Counted from the stretch's first letter, positions 16,689-25,411 are shown. The stretch is DNA of 64,000 nucleotides from Quisquiliibacterium transsilvanicum (GCF_014202215.1 NZ_JACHGB010000005.1:248001-312000); one strand, 5' to 3'. Program-made: numbers and translations. Notes: a model not told the origin generated them from the letters alone.

Positions 16689-18338
16689 TCACGCCGCCAC
16701 GTCGTCGGTACGACGCGCGAACACGTTCGCCGCCGATGGGCTGAACGTTTCCAGCAGCACCCGCTCCAGCGGCTTCTCGGAGGCCGTCTTCGGGATCTCA
16801 TCGACAAGCTGCAAGTACGACGGGACGCTGTTCTTCTCCAGCCGCGTCTCGCAGAAGGCGAAGACGGATTCGGCATCCCAGGCACGAGCGTCCTGAGCGA
16901 CGATCGCAGCCACGACGTCCTTCTCTCCCGGCGTACCGTTGGTGCTCTTCACGCCATAGACGAAGACGTCGATGACGTTCGGGTGTTCGGCGATCTCCTT
17001 CTCCAGGAAGCCCGGCGAGATGAAGTCGCCGTTGCGGCGAATCTCGTTGCCCTTGCGATGCATGAAGTAGAACCAGCCCTCGTCATCGCGGTAACCGATG
17101 TCGCCCATCCTCAGCCATCCGCCCCGAGTCTTCTTCTGCGACGCATCCGGGTTGCCGAAGTAGTCGACGACCGCGGGGCTGCCGTCGGCGTTCTCGAAGA
17201 CGATCTCGCCAGGCTGGAAGGGCGCGCACTCGCAATCTTCCTCGTCAAGGATGTGAGCGATCAGGCTGGGCGGCGGACGTCCGATGCTGCCGATCGGTCC
17301 GACCCCAGGGTGCTTCACCAGCAGGCCGCCTTCCGATGCGCCGTAGAACTCGAGCACCCGGAGGTCGAATCGCTTCTCGAATGCTTCCCACAGGTTCTTC
17401 GGCATGCCCGCGGACAGCACCACCCGCAGGGGGTTGTCGGCGTCGCGTTCGGTGGGCGGCTCGCTGTAGATCGCGCTGAACATGCCTCCCAGCAGGTTCA
17501 TCGTGGTGCAGCGGAAGTCGCGGATCACCGACCAGAGGCGGCTCTTCGTGAACTTCAGGCTGAACACCGCGGGGACGCCCGTGTACAGAGCGCCGCCCAT
17601 GGTGATCATCAGCGCGTTGCCGTGGGTCATCGACAACCCTGTGTACATGCGGTCGGAGTCGATCACGCCCAGGGCGCGCACGATGTCGCCGATCGATGCG
17701 TAGCGCTGATAGGTCCCGACGATCGCCTTCGGGTCACCGGTCGTCCCGGAGGTGAACATCATCTGCATCGCCATGTCCAGGCGGTCCCCTGTGACGGGCA
17801 GGTCCGGACCGTCGGGTACGACGACGTCGTCGAGCCATTCGGTGCGCGCGGGCAGCGCGCGCGCCGGGTCGCGAGGCCCGACCAGCAGCACCCAGCCGAC
17901 CGACGGGGCCTCGTGGACGACTTCCTGCAGCGCCTCGAGGCAATAGGTTCCGGCGATCACCCCCTTGCAGCCGACGGCATCGAGCATGTACTGCAGCTTC
18001 TTGCCCCGCGTGCGCGGATCGATCGGCACGAAGACCGCGCCGAGGATCGCGGAGGCGACGACCGCGTCGGCGAACTCAGCGTGGTTCTGCATCTGCAGCG
18101 CGAAGCGGTCACCCGCTGCGACGCCCCGTGCAGCGAGCGCCCGGGCGATCGCCTGGCCGCGTCGCCACAAGCTGGCGAAGTGCCGGTGCGCAACCACGTA
18201 AGCACCAGAGGCGTCGTGCCCTACGAAGGTGAGCAACGGCGGCTCCTCCGGCCAACCGGCGCGCGAGCGCACCAGTTGCCCGAGGGGCAGCGGGGGCGCT
18301 GCGCCGGCGGTCAGGCTGTCGGTCGCGGCCACGCTCAC
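16689..18338 (-). CDS. AMP-dependent acyl-CoA synthetase
   Basis: This 549-residue member of the adenylate-forming family has the phosphate-binding loop FTSGTTGDPKA, the FYGASEGG substrate/AMP motif and the GWLRMGDIGY motif. The C-terminal catalytic Lys is in TASEKPLERV, with Glu-Lys in place of the usual Gly-Lys. It would activate a carboxylic acid with ATP and CoA. The start is a GTG at 18338 that overlaps the stop of the preceding binding-protein gene (GTGA), so the two are coupled. The substrate is not evident. Confidence 0.88.
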   Translation of the reverse strand: MSVAATDSLTAGAAPPLPLGQLVRSRAGWPEEPPLLTFVGHDASGAYVVAHRHFASLWRRGQAIARALAARGVAAGDRFALQMQNHAEFADAVVASAILGAVFVPIDPRTRGKKLQYMLDAVGCKGVIAGTYCLEALQEVVHEAPSVGWVLLVGPRDPARALPARTEWLDDVVVPDGPDLPVTGDRLDMAMQMMFTSGTTGDPKAIVGTYQRYASIGDIVRALGVIDSDRMYTGLSMTHGNALMITMGGALYTGVPAVFSLKFTKSRLWSVIRDFRCTTMNLLGGMFSAIYSEPPTERDADNPLRVVLSAGMPKNLWEAFEKRFDLRVLEFYGASEGGLLVKHPGVGPIGSIGRPPPSLIAHILDEEDCECAPFQPGEIVFENADGSPAVVDYFGNPDASQKKTRGGWLRMGDIGYRDDEGWFYFMHRKGNEIRRNGDFISPGFLEKEIAEHPNVIDVFVYGVKSTNGTPGEKDVVAAIVAQDARAWDAESVFAFCETRLEKNSVPSYLQLVDEIPKTASEKPLERVLLETFSPSAANVFARRTDDVAA

Positions 18339-19528
18339 AACAGCACCTTCCAGCCGGCGCCGTCGAACTGCTGGAAACGCATGCTGCGCAGCGGGTGGCG
18401 CTCGGTGGCGCTGGTCTTAACGCGCAGGCCCGGAAGCAGCAGCGGCAGGTCCATGTCGAGGTTCGCGGTCTGCCGGATGATGTTCTCGCGCGACAGGTCG
18501 TTGCCGCACTGGGTCAGCACCTGCACCAGCAGTTGCGCCGACAGCGTGCCGTAAGTGGCGAGGTTGTCGCGTGCCTGGGCCGGACTGTACTTGTCCATGA
18601 AGGCCTTCCACTCGAGCATCCCCTTGTCGTCCGCCCAGCGCGGGTCGTTCGGGTCCTTCATGAACGCCGCCGCCATCACGCCCTTGGCCCGGTCGAGCCC
18701 CGCGGGCTCCATCACGCTCTTGACCGAGGTGGCGTTCCCGTTCACGAAGATCTGCGGCTTCCAGCCGATCTCGCCCGCCTTTCGAATCCCCTGCGCGGTC
18801 GCCTTGGGCGAGCCAAACAGCATGAACACGTCGGCTCCCGAGCCCTGCGCCGAGATCACCTGCGAATCGACCGTGGGATCGGAAACCTCGTGGGTCGACT
18901 CGTTCACCAGCTGCTTCGATGCGCCGGCAGCGTTCAGGCCCGCCTTCAGGCCCCTCAGGAAGTCCTTGCCGGCGTCGTCGTTCTGGTAGCAGACCGAGAT
19001 CTTCGCGCCAGGCTTATGCTTCATCACGTAGAGGGCCGTCTCCCGTCCCTCGTCGGAGAACAGCGGCTGGAAGCCGAGACTCCAGGGGAACTTCTGGATG
19101 TCGTCGGCCCAGCTGGCGGCGCCGGAGCCCACGAAGAGCTGGGGAACCTTCTTCTGGTTCAGGTAGGCGCGCACCGAGATCGAGGTCGGCGTGCCGGTGG
19201 TCGCGGCCATCAGGAGCACCTCGTCCTGCTCGACCAGCTTGCGCGTCACCTCGACGGTCTTGGGCGGGCTGTAGCCGTCGTCCATCTGGAGCACGGCAAG
19301 CTTCCTCCCGTTGATGCCGCCGCGATCGTTGATCATCTGCAGATAGTTCTTGAAGACGATCGCACCGGAGGACCAGGCTGCGGCCGGGCCGCTCAGCGGG
19401 GTGGTGTTGCCGATCCGGATCTCGGTCGCGGTGACGCCCGGCGACTGGGCGCGGGCGATGCCCGGCAGGACCACGGCGCCGCCCGCGGCGGCGGCCATCG
19501 TAAGGAAATCGCGCCTGTTCGTGTTCAT
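18335..19528 (-). CDS. Periplasmic substrate-binding protein, branched-chain amino acid ABC type
   Basis: This 397-residue type 1 periplasmic binding protein resembles LivK. It begins with a twin-arginine-like signal (NRRDFLTMAAAAGG, cleavage near ARAQ), followed by IRIGNTTPLSGPAAAW, GGINGRKLAVLQMDD and the FVGSGA segment. It would bind a small organic acid or amide outside the membrane. No permease or ATPase gene is nearby. Instead it is coupled by GTGA to an acyl-CoA synthetase, the first of several such pairs in the window. A TetR-type operator candidate lies at 19665-19690 upstream. Confidence 0.88.
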   Translation of the reverse strand: MNTNRRDFLTMAAAAGGAVVLPGIARAQSPGVTATEIRIGNTTPLSGPAAAWSSGAIVFKNYLQMINDRGGINGRKLAVLQMDDGYSPPKTVEVTRKLVEQDEVLLMAATTGTPTSISVRAYLNQKKVPQLFVGSGAASWADDIQKFPWSLGFQPLFSDEGRETALYVMKHKPGAKISVCYQNDDAGKDFLRGLKAGLNAAGASKQLVNESTHEVSDPTVDSQVISAQGSGADVFMLFGSPKATAQGIRKAGEIGWKPQIFVNGNATSVKSVMEPAGLDRAKGVMAAAFMKDPNDPRWADDKGMLEWKAFMDKYSPAQARDNLATYGTLSAQLLVQVLTQCGNDLSRENIIRQTANLDMDLPLLLPGLRVKTSATERHPLRSMRFQQFDGAGWKVLL

Positions 19529-19664
19529 CGATGTCTCCTCTTATCGTTTCGTGGTGTTTAGGGCGCCCGGCGGGAACCGGCTCTGCCGGCCCGGCGGGAT
19601 TCAAGCGACGGTGCAAGCGGTAATGACGGACTGTCGCCTGATCGGTCAATTAGAAGCGGGCAAA

Positions 19665-19690
19665 GGTACCCCGTCAATACCATTGGTACC
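19665..19690. promoter_or_regulatory. Candidate TetR operator, copy A
   Basis: This 26-bp site starts and ends with GGTACC; its inner part begins CCGTCAAT. The same layout recurs at 21094-21119 next to the TetR gene. Copy A lies 137 bp upstream of the binding-protein start and downstream of the thiolase gene, so it could control the binding protein-synthetase operon. Confidence 0.55.
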
Positions 19691-19761
19691 ATCCTCTTCG
19701 GCACCCTTGATCATGGCCGGACCTGCTGGCGCAAAGCGGCCATCGAACTGCGGCATGGCGG

Positions 19762-21000
19762 CTACCTCGACAGGATCGTCACGCAGGCCACGGCCTCTTC
19801 GACTCCCTGCAGCCCCCCGCCGTTCTCGGCCAGCGCGATTCGCGCGCCGTCCACCTGCCGCGACCCAGCCTCGCCGCGCAGCTGCGTGACGAGCTCATGC
19901 ACTTGGCCGAGGCCTGTCGCGCCGACCGGATGTCCCTTGGACTCCAGGCCGCCGGAAGGGTTGACCGGAATTCGGCCGCCGATCGAGGTGTCGCCGCGCT
20001 CGGCCAGAGGGCCGCCGTCGCCGAATGCGCAGAAGCCGAGGTTCTCGACCTGGATGATCTCGCCCATCGCGGTCGCGTCGTGAACCTCGGCAACCGAAAC
20101 GTCGGACGGTCCAAGGCCTGCCTTCTCGTAGGCGCGCCGCGCCGCAAGCGCGGTGCAATGATTCTCCACATCGCTCGGGTCGCGATCGCTTCCGGTCTGC
20201 AGCACCGAAGCGAGCACGCGCACGACCCGACGCCGGTCGATCCCGAGACGACGCATACCCGCTTCGCTGCAGACGATCGTCGCGGCCGCTCCGTCCGAGA
20301 TGGGGGAACACATCGGAAGCGTCAGGGGGTAGGTGATCGGCGGGGCAGCCAGCACCTCGTCGATCGAGTACGGATTGCGATACTGAGACAGGGGGTTGTG
20401 CTGCGAGTGGCGATGGTTCTTCGCGGCCACGGCGGCCAGCTGGCGCTGCGTGGTTCCGAAGCGCTTCATGTGGAAGCGTGCAAATGCCGCATACACGTCC
20501 ATGAACACGCTGTAGGGCTTCGGCGAGGTGGTACCGGGCGGCACCTCGACGCCCGCGCCCATGCTCAGCAGGCGTTCGCGGATCGCATCGGCCTCGGACA
20601 CGTCCCAGGCGCTGTCGAACACCGAGAACATCCGGTCGCGGTCGGTCGAGAACATCTTCTCGGCGCCCACGGCCAGCGCCACGTCGCCCTCGCCGGACCT
20701 GACGAAATTGACGGCGAGGTACATCGCCGTGCTGCCGCTCGCGCAGGCGTTCTCGACGTTGGTCACCGGTATGCCCTGGATACCCATCGCGCGCAGCGCA
20801 ACCTGTCCCCGGATCATCTGCTGGCCTTCCATGTGCCCCTGCGAGGCGTTTCCGAAGAACGCCGCCTGGAGCGCGTCTGCGCCGATGCCGGCGTCCGACA
20901 GTGCTTCATCCACGGCCTGGCGCGTCATCTCCTTGATGCTGGTATCGATGAGCCGGCCGAAGGGCGTCATCCCGACGCCCACCACGTAAACGTTGTCCAT
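19762..21000 (-). CDS. Thiolase family protein (SCP2/lipid-transfer type)
   Basis: This 412-residue thiolase of the SCP2-like type has the nucleophile region ENACASGSTAMY (Cys near 86), the VHDATAMGE region and GGLESKGHPVGATGLGQ, with GHP as the active-site His loop. It would cleave a 3-ketoacyl-CoA or catalyse a related acyl transfer. It is transcribed divergently from the TetR regulator and in the same direction as the binding protein-synthetase operon. The ATG at 21000 gives the conserved N terminus VYVVGVGMTPFG. It has been placed in beta-oxidation-like degradation from context. Confidence 0.9.
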   Translation of the reverse strand: MDNVYVVGVGMTPFGRLIDTSIKEMTRQAVDEALSDAGIGADALQAAFFGNASQGHMEGQQMIRGQVALRAMGIQGIPVTNVENACASGSTAMYLAVNFVRSGEGDVALAVGAEKMFSTDRDRMFSVFDSAWDVSEADAIRERLLSMGAGVEVPPGTTSPKPYSVFMDVYAAFARFHMKRFGTTQRQLAAVAAKNHRHSQHNPLSQYRNPYSIDEVLAAPPITYPLTLPMCSPISDGAAATIVCSEAGMRRLGIDRRRVVRVLASVLQTGSDRDPSDVENHCTALAARRAYEKAGLGPSDVSVAEVHDATAMGEIIQVENLGFCAFGDGGPLAERGDTSIGGRIPVNPSGGLESKGHPVGATGLGQVHELVTQLRGEAGSRQVDGARIALAENGGGLQGVEEAVACVTILSR

Positions 21001-21093
21001 CAGGTCTCCTCGCGTGTCGTGCCGGCGCGCGGCCTTCGGGCGAAGGCGAGCGAACGGGGCGTTGTTGTACTCGATGGATTAGAGACATGTTTT

Positions 21094-21119
21094 GGTACCA
21101 CGTCAACGCATTCAGTACC
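21094..21119. promoter_or_regulatory. Candidate TetR operator, copy B
   Basis: The site begins GGTACC, continues ACGTCAAC and ends AGTACC, 26 bp in all. It matches copy A at 19665 in length, ends and the CGTCAA core. It lies in the divergent region between the thiolase (start 21000, minus) and the TetR gene (start 21178, plus), where a TetR repressor would be expected to bind. Confidence 0.6.
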
Positions 21120-21177
21120 GCAAAGCAAGCGAGAGGCTATCCTCTGGCCGGATCTGACCGGGCGACCGAAACAAGCA

Positions 21178-21843
21178 ATGAGAACCACGCGTACCGGCGA
21201 GGAGTTCGCCACGCAGCTTTTCGAGCTGCTCAAGGCCGAAGGCATCTCCGCGCTCTCGGTCGCGCAGATGGCCACCCGCCTGCGCTGCTCCCGCAGGCGG
21301 CTCTATGAGCTGGCACCCAGCAAGGAGGCGCTGCTGCACCTCGCAGCGCGAGCGCATTTCGACCAGATGCTCCGCGAAGGCTTCGAGGCGGCTGCCCGTG
21401 AACCCGATCCGGCGCGCGCGATCGCCGCCTACCTCCGCGTTGGTGTGACATCGACGGTCACGCTGAGCCCTGCGTTCCTGCGCGACCTCGAGTCGTCCTC
21501 CGAAGGCCGCGAGATCTTCGATCGCTACCAGATCGCCCGCGCCGAGGGCGTGCGGCGAATCCTCGAGGACGGCATCCGGCGCGGAGTCTTCACCGCTCAC
21601 AACCAGTTCGTGGCCACCGAGGTCCTGCTGGGGGCATCACTCAGGCTGCGTCGGTCCGCGTTCCTCGCGGAAGCCGGCCTGACGATCTCCCAGGCATTCG
21701 AGGAGGCGTATGCGCTCATCCTGGGTGGATTGCTCGCACCTTCACGGCGCCGCAAAGGTCCTGCGACACTTGCCCCCCGCTCAGAAGGCAGTCGCCGGCA
21801 AGGCAATACTGAGCAGTCGCCGAGGAAGTTGCCGAAGTCGTAG
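21178..21843 (+). CDS. TetR-family transcriptional regulator
   Basis: This 221-residue regulator has an N-terminal helix-turn-helix (GISALSVAQMATRL, then CSRRRLYELAPSKEALL) and an all-helical ligand-binding region. The C-terminal tail after about residue 185 is basic and low in hydrophobic residues. TetR proteins usually repress a divergent operon and release on binding a small ligand, here perhaps an acyl-CoA. The start at 21178 is the ATG nearest to the conserved HTH. The 26-bp GGTACC site lies 59 bp upstream, with a second copy upstream of the binding-protein operon, so both may be in its regulon. Confidence 0.87.
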   Translation: MRTTRTGEEFATQLFELLKAEGISALSVAQMATRLRCSRRRLYELAPSKEALLHLAARAHFDQMLREGFEAAAREPDPARAIAAYLRVGVTSTVTLSPAFLRDLESSSEGREIFDRYQIARAEGVRRILEDGIRRGVFTAHNQFVATEVLLGASLRLRRSAFLAEAGLTISQAFEEAYALILGGLLAPSRRRKGPATLAPRSEGSRRQGNTEQSPRKLPKS

Positions 21844-21949
21844 GCTGTGGAAGCAGTCGGGGCTACGGCATCAATGCATAAAGACTGCGCGTAGCGCGGA
21901 AGCCCATCCAGACATACAGACCATCAGCTGCTGGAACCGTAGAACGTCC

Positions 21950-22038
21950 TGCTGGGCCTGCCCAGGGAGCCGGAGGTGGACCGCGACGTGCCGTTCAGGG
22001 AGGTGCGCAGCGGGACTGCGCCGCGCAAGCCGGGGTGA
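21950..22038 (+). pseudogene. Duplicated 3' tail of an acyl-CoA dehydrogenase gene
   Basis: These 89 bp match the last 89 bp of the dehydrogenase gene at 16525-16613 with four mismatches, including the stop codon. The encoded tail reads LGLPREPEVDRDVPFREV and ends PRKPG where the intact copy ends PRKAG. No upstream dehydrogenase sequence is recognisable between the TetR stop and this point, so this is a remnant of a deleted paralogue or a small duplication. The rest of 21844-22051 holds nothing that I recognise. Confidence 0.75.
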
Positions 22039-22051
22039 CGGGGAAATAGCC

Positions 22052-22110
22052 TCGACATCACATATGCGTTATCTTGTTACGGTAACGAGATCAATCGGAT
22101 GTGATGTCGA
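22052..22110. promoter_or_regulatory. Nested, co-centred inverted repeats at the hipBA start
   Basis: An outer perfect 12-bp inverted repeat (TCGACATCACAT at 22052-22063, ATGTGATGTCGA at 22099-22110) encloses an inner one (ATCTTGTTAC at 22071-22080, GTAACGAGAT at 22082-22091, 9 of 10 matching). Both are centred on 22081. The outer right arm contains the hipB ATG at 22104. Autorepression by HipB at such palindromes is known for hipBA systems. Confidence 0.6.
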
Positions 22111-22484
22111 AAGCCTCGCTCGCACTCATCTCCCTGCCACCGGAAGTGGCAGGCTCGCTGGTCACCCTGGGTGAGCGGCTCGCGGTGGCGCGCCTGCGCC
22201 GCAGGGAGTCCCAGAAGCAGTGGGCCGCCCGGCTCGGCGTCTCGGTGCCCACGCTGATCCGGATGGAACGGGGCGATCCCTCGGTGCGCATGGGGGTGTA
22301 CGCCACCGCCCTCTGGCTGGCCGGAATGTCGGGGGATCTCGCCGATCTGGCCGACCCCGCCAAGGACCAGCAGGCGCTGGAGGCCGATGTCCGCAAGGCG
22401 AGCCGCCTGCGCGCGGCGCGCACACGCACCTCGTCTTCGGGACCGGCGCCGCGATCAGGGCGGGCCCAGGGAGACCCCGGGTGA
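22104..22484 (+). CDS. hipB: HipB-like antitoxin, Xre-family DNA-binding protein
   Basis: This 126-residue protein has an Xre-type helix-turn-helix: LGERLAVARLRRRESQKQWAARLGV, then SVPTLIRMERGDPSVRMGVY. It is followed by a basic, flexible tail. As antitoxin it should bind HipA and repress the operon from the nested palindromes over its start. The ATG at 22104 is preferred; a GTG three bases upstream is possible. No clear ribosome-binding site is visible, so leaderless translation is conceivable. The stop overlaps the hipA start by GTGA. Confidence 0.86.
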   Translation: MSKASLALISLPPEVAGSLVTLGERLAVARLRRRESQKQWAARLGVSVPTLIRMERGDPSVRMGVYATALWLAGMSGDLADLADPAKDQQALEADVRKASRLRAARTRTSSSGPAPRSGRAQGDPG

Positions 22485-23716
22485 GCGGCCGGCAGCTCGC
22501 GGACACCCTCCATCTCTGGTATCTCGGCACGCCCGAGACCCCCGTCCTCGTGGGCGAACTCAACCTGGTGATGGCGCGCAGGGGCGTGTCGTTGCGCTAC
22601 GCGCCGGCGTGGCTCGAGCACGGTTTCGCGCTCAGCGAGGACCTGCCCCTGGTAGATCGCGAGCATGTCCCGCGCGAGAAGGACACGGCCGCAGGCGCGG
22701 TCGATGATGCCCGCCCGGATCGCTGGGGCGAGCGGGTGATCCGGATGCTGGACCGCCCGCCCCGGCTCTCGCTTCTGGAGTACCTGTTCTACGCGGGCGA
22801 CGACCGCTTCGGCGCGCTCGGTGTCTCCACTGCCGCGGACCGCTACCAGCCGCGCGAGATCGGTCCCTTGCCCCGCCTCGCCGACGTCGACGCCGTGCAT
22901 GAAGTGGTGCATCGCGTCCTGGCCGGCGAACCGTTGGACGAAGCCCGCAGACGGCTGATCGCGCCCGGCGTCACCATGGGCGGCGCCCGTCCGAAGGCGC
23001 TGCTGCAGCTGGACGACCACGAGTGGGTCCTCAAGTTCGCCGAACCTGACCGTCCCGACGAGGCGCTGATCGAGCACGCCGCCCTCACGCTGGCGGGCCA
23101 GGCAGGCATCACCGTCGCCGACACGCGGCTGATCCCCCTGGCGCGCGGAACCGCTCTCGCCATCCGGCGCTTCGACCGCGCAGCGGCTCGCCGGCTGCAT
23201 GCGCTGTCGGCCAACGTGGCGCTGAAGGCCGCGGGCAGCGAGCTCTCCTATCCCGCCCTGGCCCTGCTGCTTCGCCGCCGGGGTGCCGTCGACGTCCATC
23301 GCGCGCAGATGCACGACCTGTTCCGTCGCCTGGTGTTCAACATCCTCGTCGACAACACCGACGACCACGAGAAGAACCACGTGCTGCTGGTCACGCCGGA
23401 CCAGCACTATGCACTGGCGCCCGCATTCGACGTGCTGCCGATGGCAAGTTCGTTGGGCTACCAGGCCATGGCGGTCGGTGAACGCGGCGCGGAATCGTCG
23501 ATCGAGAATGCGCTGACCGCGGCCGCGCAGTACTGGCTGACGCCGAAAGATGCGCTTGCGGAGGCAACCCGTGTTGCACGGGTTGTGGATCGCTGGCGCG
23601 AGCACTTCGCGGCACGCGGGCTTTCAGTGGCTTCGATCGAGGAACTGGCACGGCACATCGACCGCCCCTTCCTCCTGGAGCAGCGCCAGGCGCTGATCGG
23701 AGGAGGGCGGTCCTGA
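22481..23716 (+). CDS. hipA: HipA-family serine/threonine kinase toxin
   Basis: This 411-residue HipA-like kinase has the N-terminal HipA domain, the glycine-rich loop GVTMGGARPK (163-172), LKFAEP, the catalytic FNILVDNTDDHEKNH segment (286-300) and the metal-binding AFDVLP (315-320). HipA of E. coli phosphorylates glutamyl-tRNA synthetase and slows growth; the target here is unknown. It starts with a GTG overlapping the hipB stop, so the toxin is translationally coupled to the antitoxin. All expected motifs are present, so it is probably active. Confidence 0.9.
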   Translation: MSGRQLADTLHLWYLGTPETPVLVGELNLVMARRGVSLRYAPAWLEHGFALSEDLPLVDREHVPREKDTAAGAVDDARPDRWGERVIRMLDRPPRLSLLEYLFYAGDDRFGALGVSTAADRYQPREIGPLPRLADVDAVHEVVHRVLAGEPLDEARRRLIAPGVTMGGARPKALLQLDDHEWVLKFAEPDRPDEALIEHAALTLAGQAGITVADTRLIPLARGTALAIRRFDRAAARRLHALSANVALKAAGSELSYPALALLLRRRGAVDVHRAQMHDLFRRLVFNILVDNTDDHEKNHVLLVTPDQHYALAPAFDVLPMASSLGYQAMAVGERGAESSIENALTAAAQYWLTPKDALAEATRVARVVDRWREHFAARGLSVASIEELARHIDRPFLLEQRQALIGGGRS

Positions 23717-23777
23717 CCGGCACGCTGAAGGCAGCAGTGCGCAAGCCTGTGCCCATCGGCGCATCGCCCTGCGCACG

Positions 23778-24563
23778 TCACATCGGCGAGCGCCCGTTGA
23801 CCTTCCCGAAACCCTCGGTCTTGTACCCAAGCAGGGTCAGCAGCTCGTCGGACGCCCCCTCCAGGATGCGGGGGTTCAGCGACAGGAACCAGTTCTCCTG
23901 GGTGCGGTAGATCGGCCGCGTGTACCAGTTGAACAGCGCCGCGCAGCTCTGGTCGCTGGTGCGGTTCTCGCCGGTGCGGTGCCAGATCCGGCTGTCGAAG
24001 ACCACCATCGTGCCGGCCGGCGCGACCGCGGCCACCGAGCCTTCCTCGTCACCCTCGCCAGGGGGGCGGTGGTGGCGGCAGCTGCCCGGCACGAACCGCG
24101 TCGCACCGTTCTCCTCGGTGAACTCGTCTATGCACCAGCCCACGTTGCAGCCCTGCGGCAGCGTCGGCCACGGCTCCGGGATGAAGCCCTGGTCGGCATG
24201 CAGCCGGCCGGCCTCGCAGCCCGGCATCGCGATGAACGCGGACTGGTTGCCCAGCAGCGCCGGCCATCCCAGCACCGACCTCACCAGCCGCAGCGCGGCG
24301 GGATGCTCGGCGACGTCCGCGAACACCGGATCCAGACTCAGCGTGTTCCGGACGTGTTGGTTGCTCTCGCCGTGATCGATCCTGCGGCCGCTGTGGGCCA
24401 GCTTGCGCCGGTTGTCGAGCTTCGCCGCCCGGTACAGCCCGGCGCGCACGTCGGCCAGCTGCTCGGCGGAGAGCACCCCGGAGACGAGACAGATGCCGTG
24501 CTCGCGGAGATCCCGCTCCGCCTGGTCGAGGTCGCTGGTGATCGAGGGAAGGACCGCCTTCAT
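23778..24563 (-). CDS. Phytanoyl-CoA dioxygenase (PhyH) family protein, copy 1
   Basis: This 261-residue Fe(II)/2-oxoglutarate oxygenase has the iron ligands His122-x-Asp124 in LHADQGF and a distal His195 in RIWHRTGENR, followed by Arg for 2-oxoglutarate. Such enzymes hydroxylate acyl-CoAs or other small molecules. Its start overlaps the stop of the second, related PhyH gene by four bases, so both are made from one message. The two proteins differ widely in sequence, which suggests different substrates or successive steps rather than recent duplication. Confidence 0.88.
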   Translation of the reverse strand: MKAVLPSITSDLDQAERDLREHGICLVSGVLSAEQLADVRAGLYRAAKLDNRRKLAHSGRRIDHGESNQHVRNTLSLDPVFADVAEHPAALRLVRSVLGWPALLGNQSAFIAMPGCEAGRLHADQGFIPEPWPTLPQGCNVGWCIDEFTEENGATRFVPGSCRHHRPPGEGDEEGSVAAVAPAGTMVVFDSRIWHRTGENRTSDQSCAALFNWYTRPIYRTQENWFLSLNPRILEGASDELLTLLGYKTEGFGKVNGRSPM

Positions 24564-25411
24564 TTCACACTCCCTTGGGTAGCCGAGGCCTCACGCCCCA
24601 CGTTCGCCGCCAGCAGCTTCGCCCCCACGCCCCGATTCGCCACGGCGTCCATCCCGAGCAGTTCCCGAAGCTCGGGATCCAGTGCGTTCTGCACCTGCGG
24701 CGACAGCACTGCGTTCCAGTTGACCTGTGGCCGCAGGAAGCTGCGCGAGTAGTAGCCGAACAGCAGCGCACGGTCCGCGTCGGCGGTGACGTTGGCGCCG
24801 GAGGTGTGCCAGACGCGCCCGTCCATCGCGATCACCGACCCCGCCCTGGCCTCGAAGGGTCGCAGCCTCGCCGCCGGGTCCGGGCCGAGCTCGGCGAGCC
24901 GGGTCACCTCGTGGCTGCGCGGAATGAACAGGGTGGCGCCGTTCTCGAAGTAGACGTCCGTCAGGCACCAGATCACGTTGATGGACCAGGGCTCCAGCCA
25001 CGGCTCCGGCACCACCAGCGCCTGGTCGGAATGCAGGCTCATCGAACCCGAGCCGGGCCGGGCGATGTTGGCCGTGAAGTTCGAGATCAGGAACTCCGGC
25101 CCGAGCAGGGTGCGCACCAGCTCAAGCGCAATCGGCCTGCGGATCAGGTCGCGAAAGACCGGATCGATGTCGAGCAGCTCGAACACCCGCACGTTCGACG
25201 GGTTGGGATCCAGGCGCGCCATGTAGGTGTCGCGCCCGCGACTGCGGAATTCGTCGGCGGCAGCCCAGAGCCTCTCCAGGACGGCGGCCGCCTCCTCCGG
25301 GCGCAGCACGGCGGGCACCACGCACCAGCCTTCGGCGCGCAGATGCGCCCTGGCTTGCGCCAGCCCATCGCCGGCCTGCCGGCTGTCGATCGTCGCTTTC
25401 GTCGCTTCCAT
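24560..25411 (-). CDS. Phytanoyl-CoA dioxygenase (PhyH) family protein, copy 2
   Basis: This 283-residue Fe(II)/2-oxoglutarate oxygenase has His127-x-Asp129 in LHSDQAL and His202 in RVWHTSGAN. It is the first gene of a two-gene PhyH operon. The ATG at 25411 is preferred over the in-frame codon at 25429 because AGGAGA lies just upstream. It is divergent from the hydrolase at 25617, with 205 bp between them. The likely role is oxidation of a branched acyl-CoA or similar compound; the substrate is unknown. Confidence 0.87.
   Translation of the reverse strand: MEATKATIDSRQAGDGLAQARAHLRAEGWCVVPAVLRPEEAAAVLERLWAAADEFRSRGRDTYMARLDPNPSNVRVFELLDIDPVFRDLIRRPIALELVRTLLGPEFLISNFTANIARPGSGSMSLHSDQALVVPEPWLEPWSINVIWCLTDVYFENGATLFIPRSHEVTRLAELGPDPAARLRPFEARAGSVIAMDGRVWHTSGANVTADADRALLFGYYSRSFLRPQVNWNAVLSPQVQNALDPELRELLGMDAVANRGVGAKLLAANVGREASATQGSVK

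Noticed and set aside
17752-17946. Small plus-strand frames inside the synthetase gene
   Set aside because: They lie antisense to conserved motifs and have no start context or family features.
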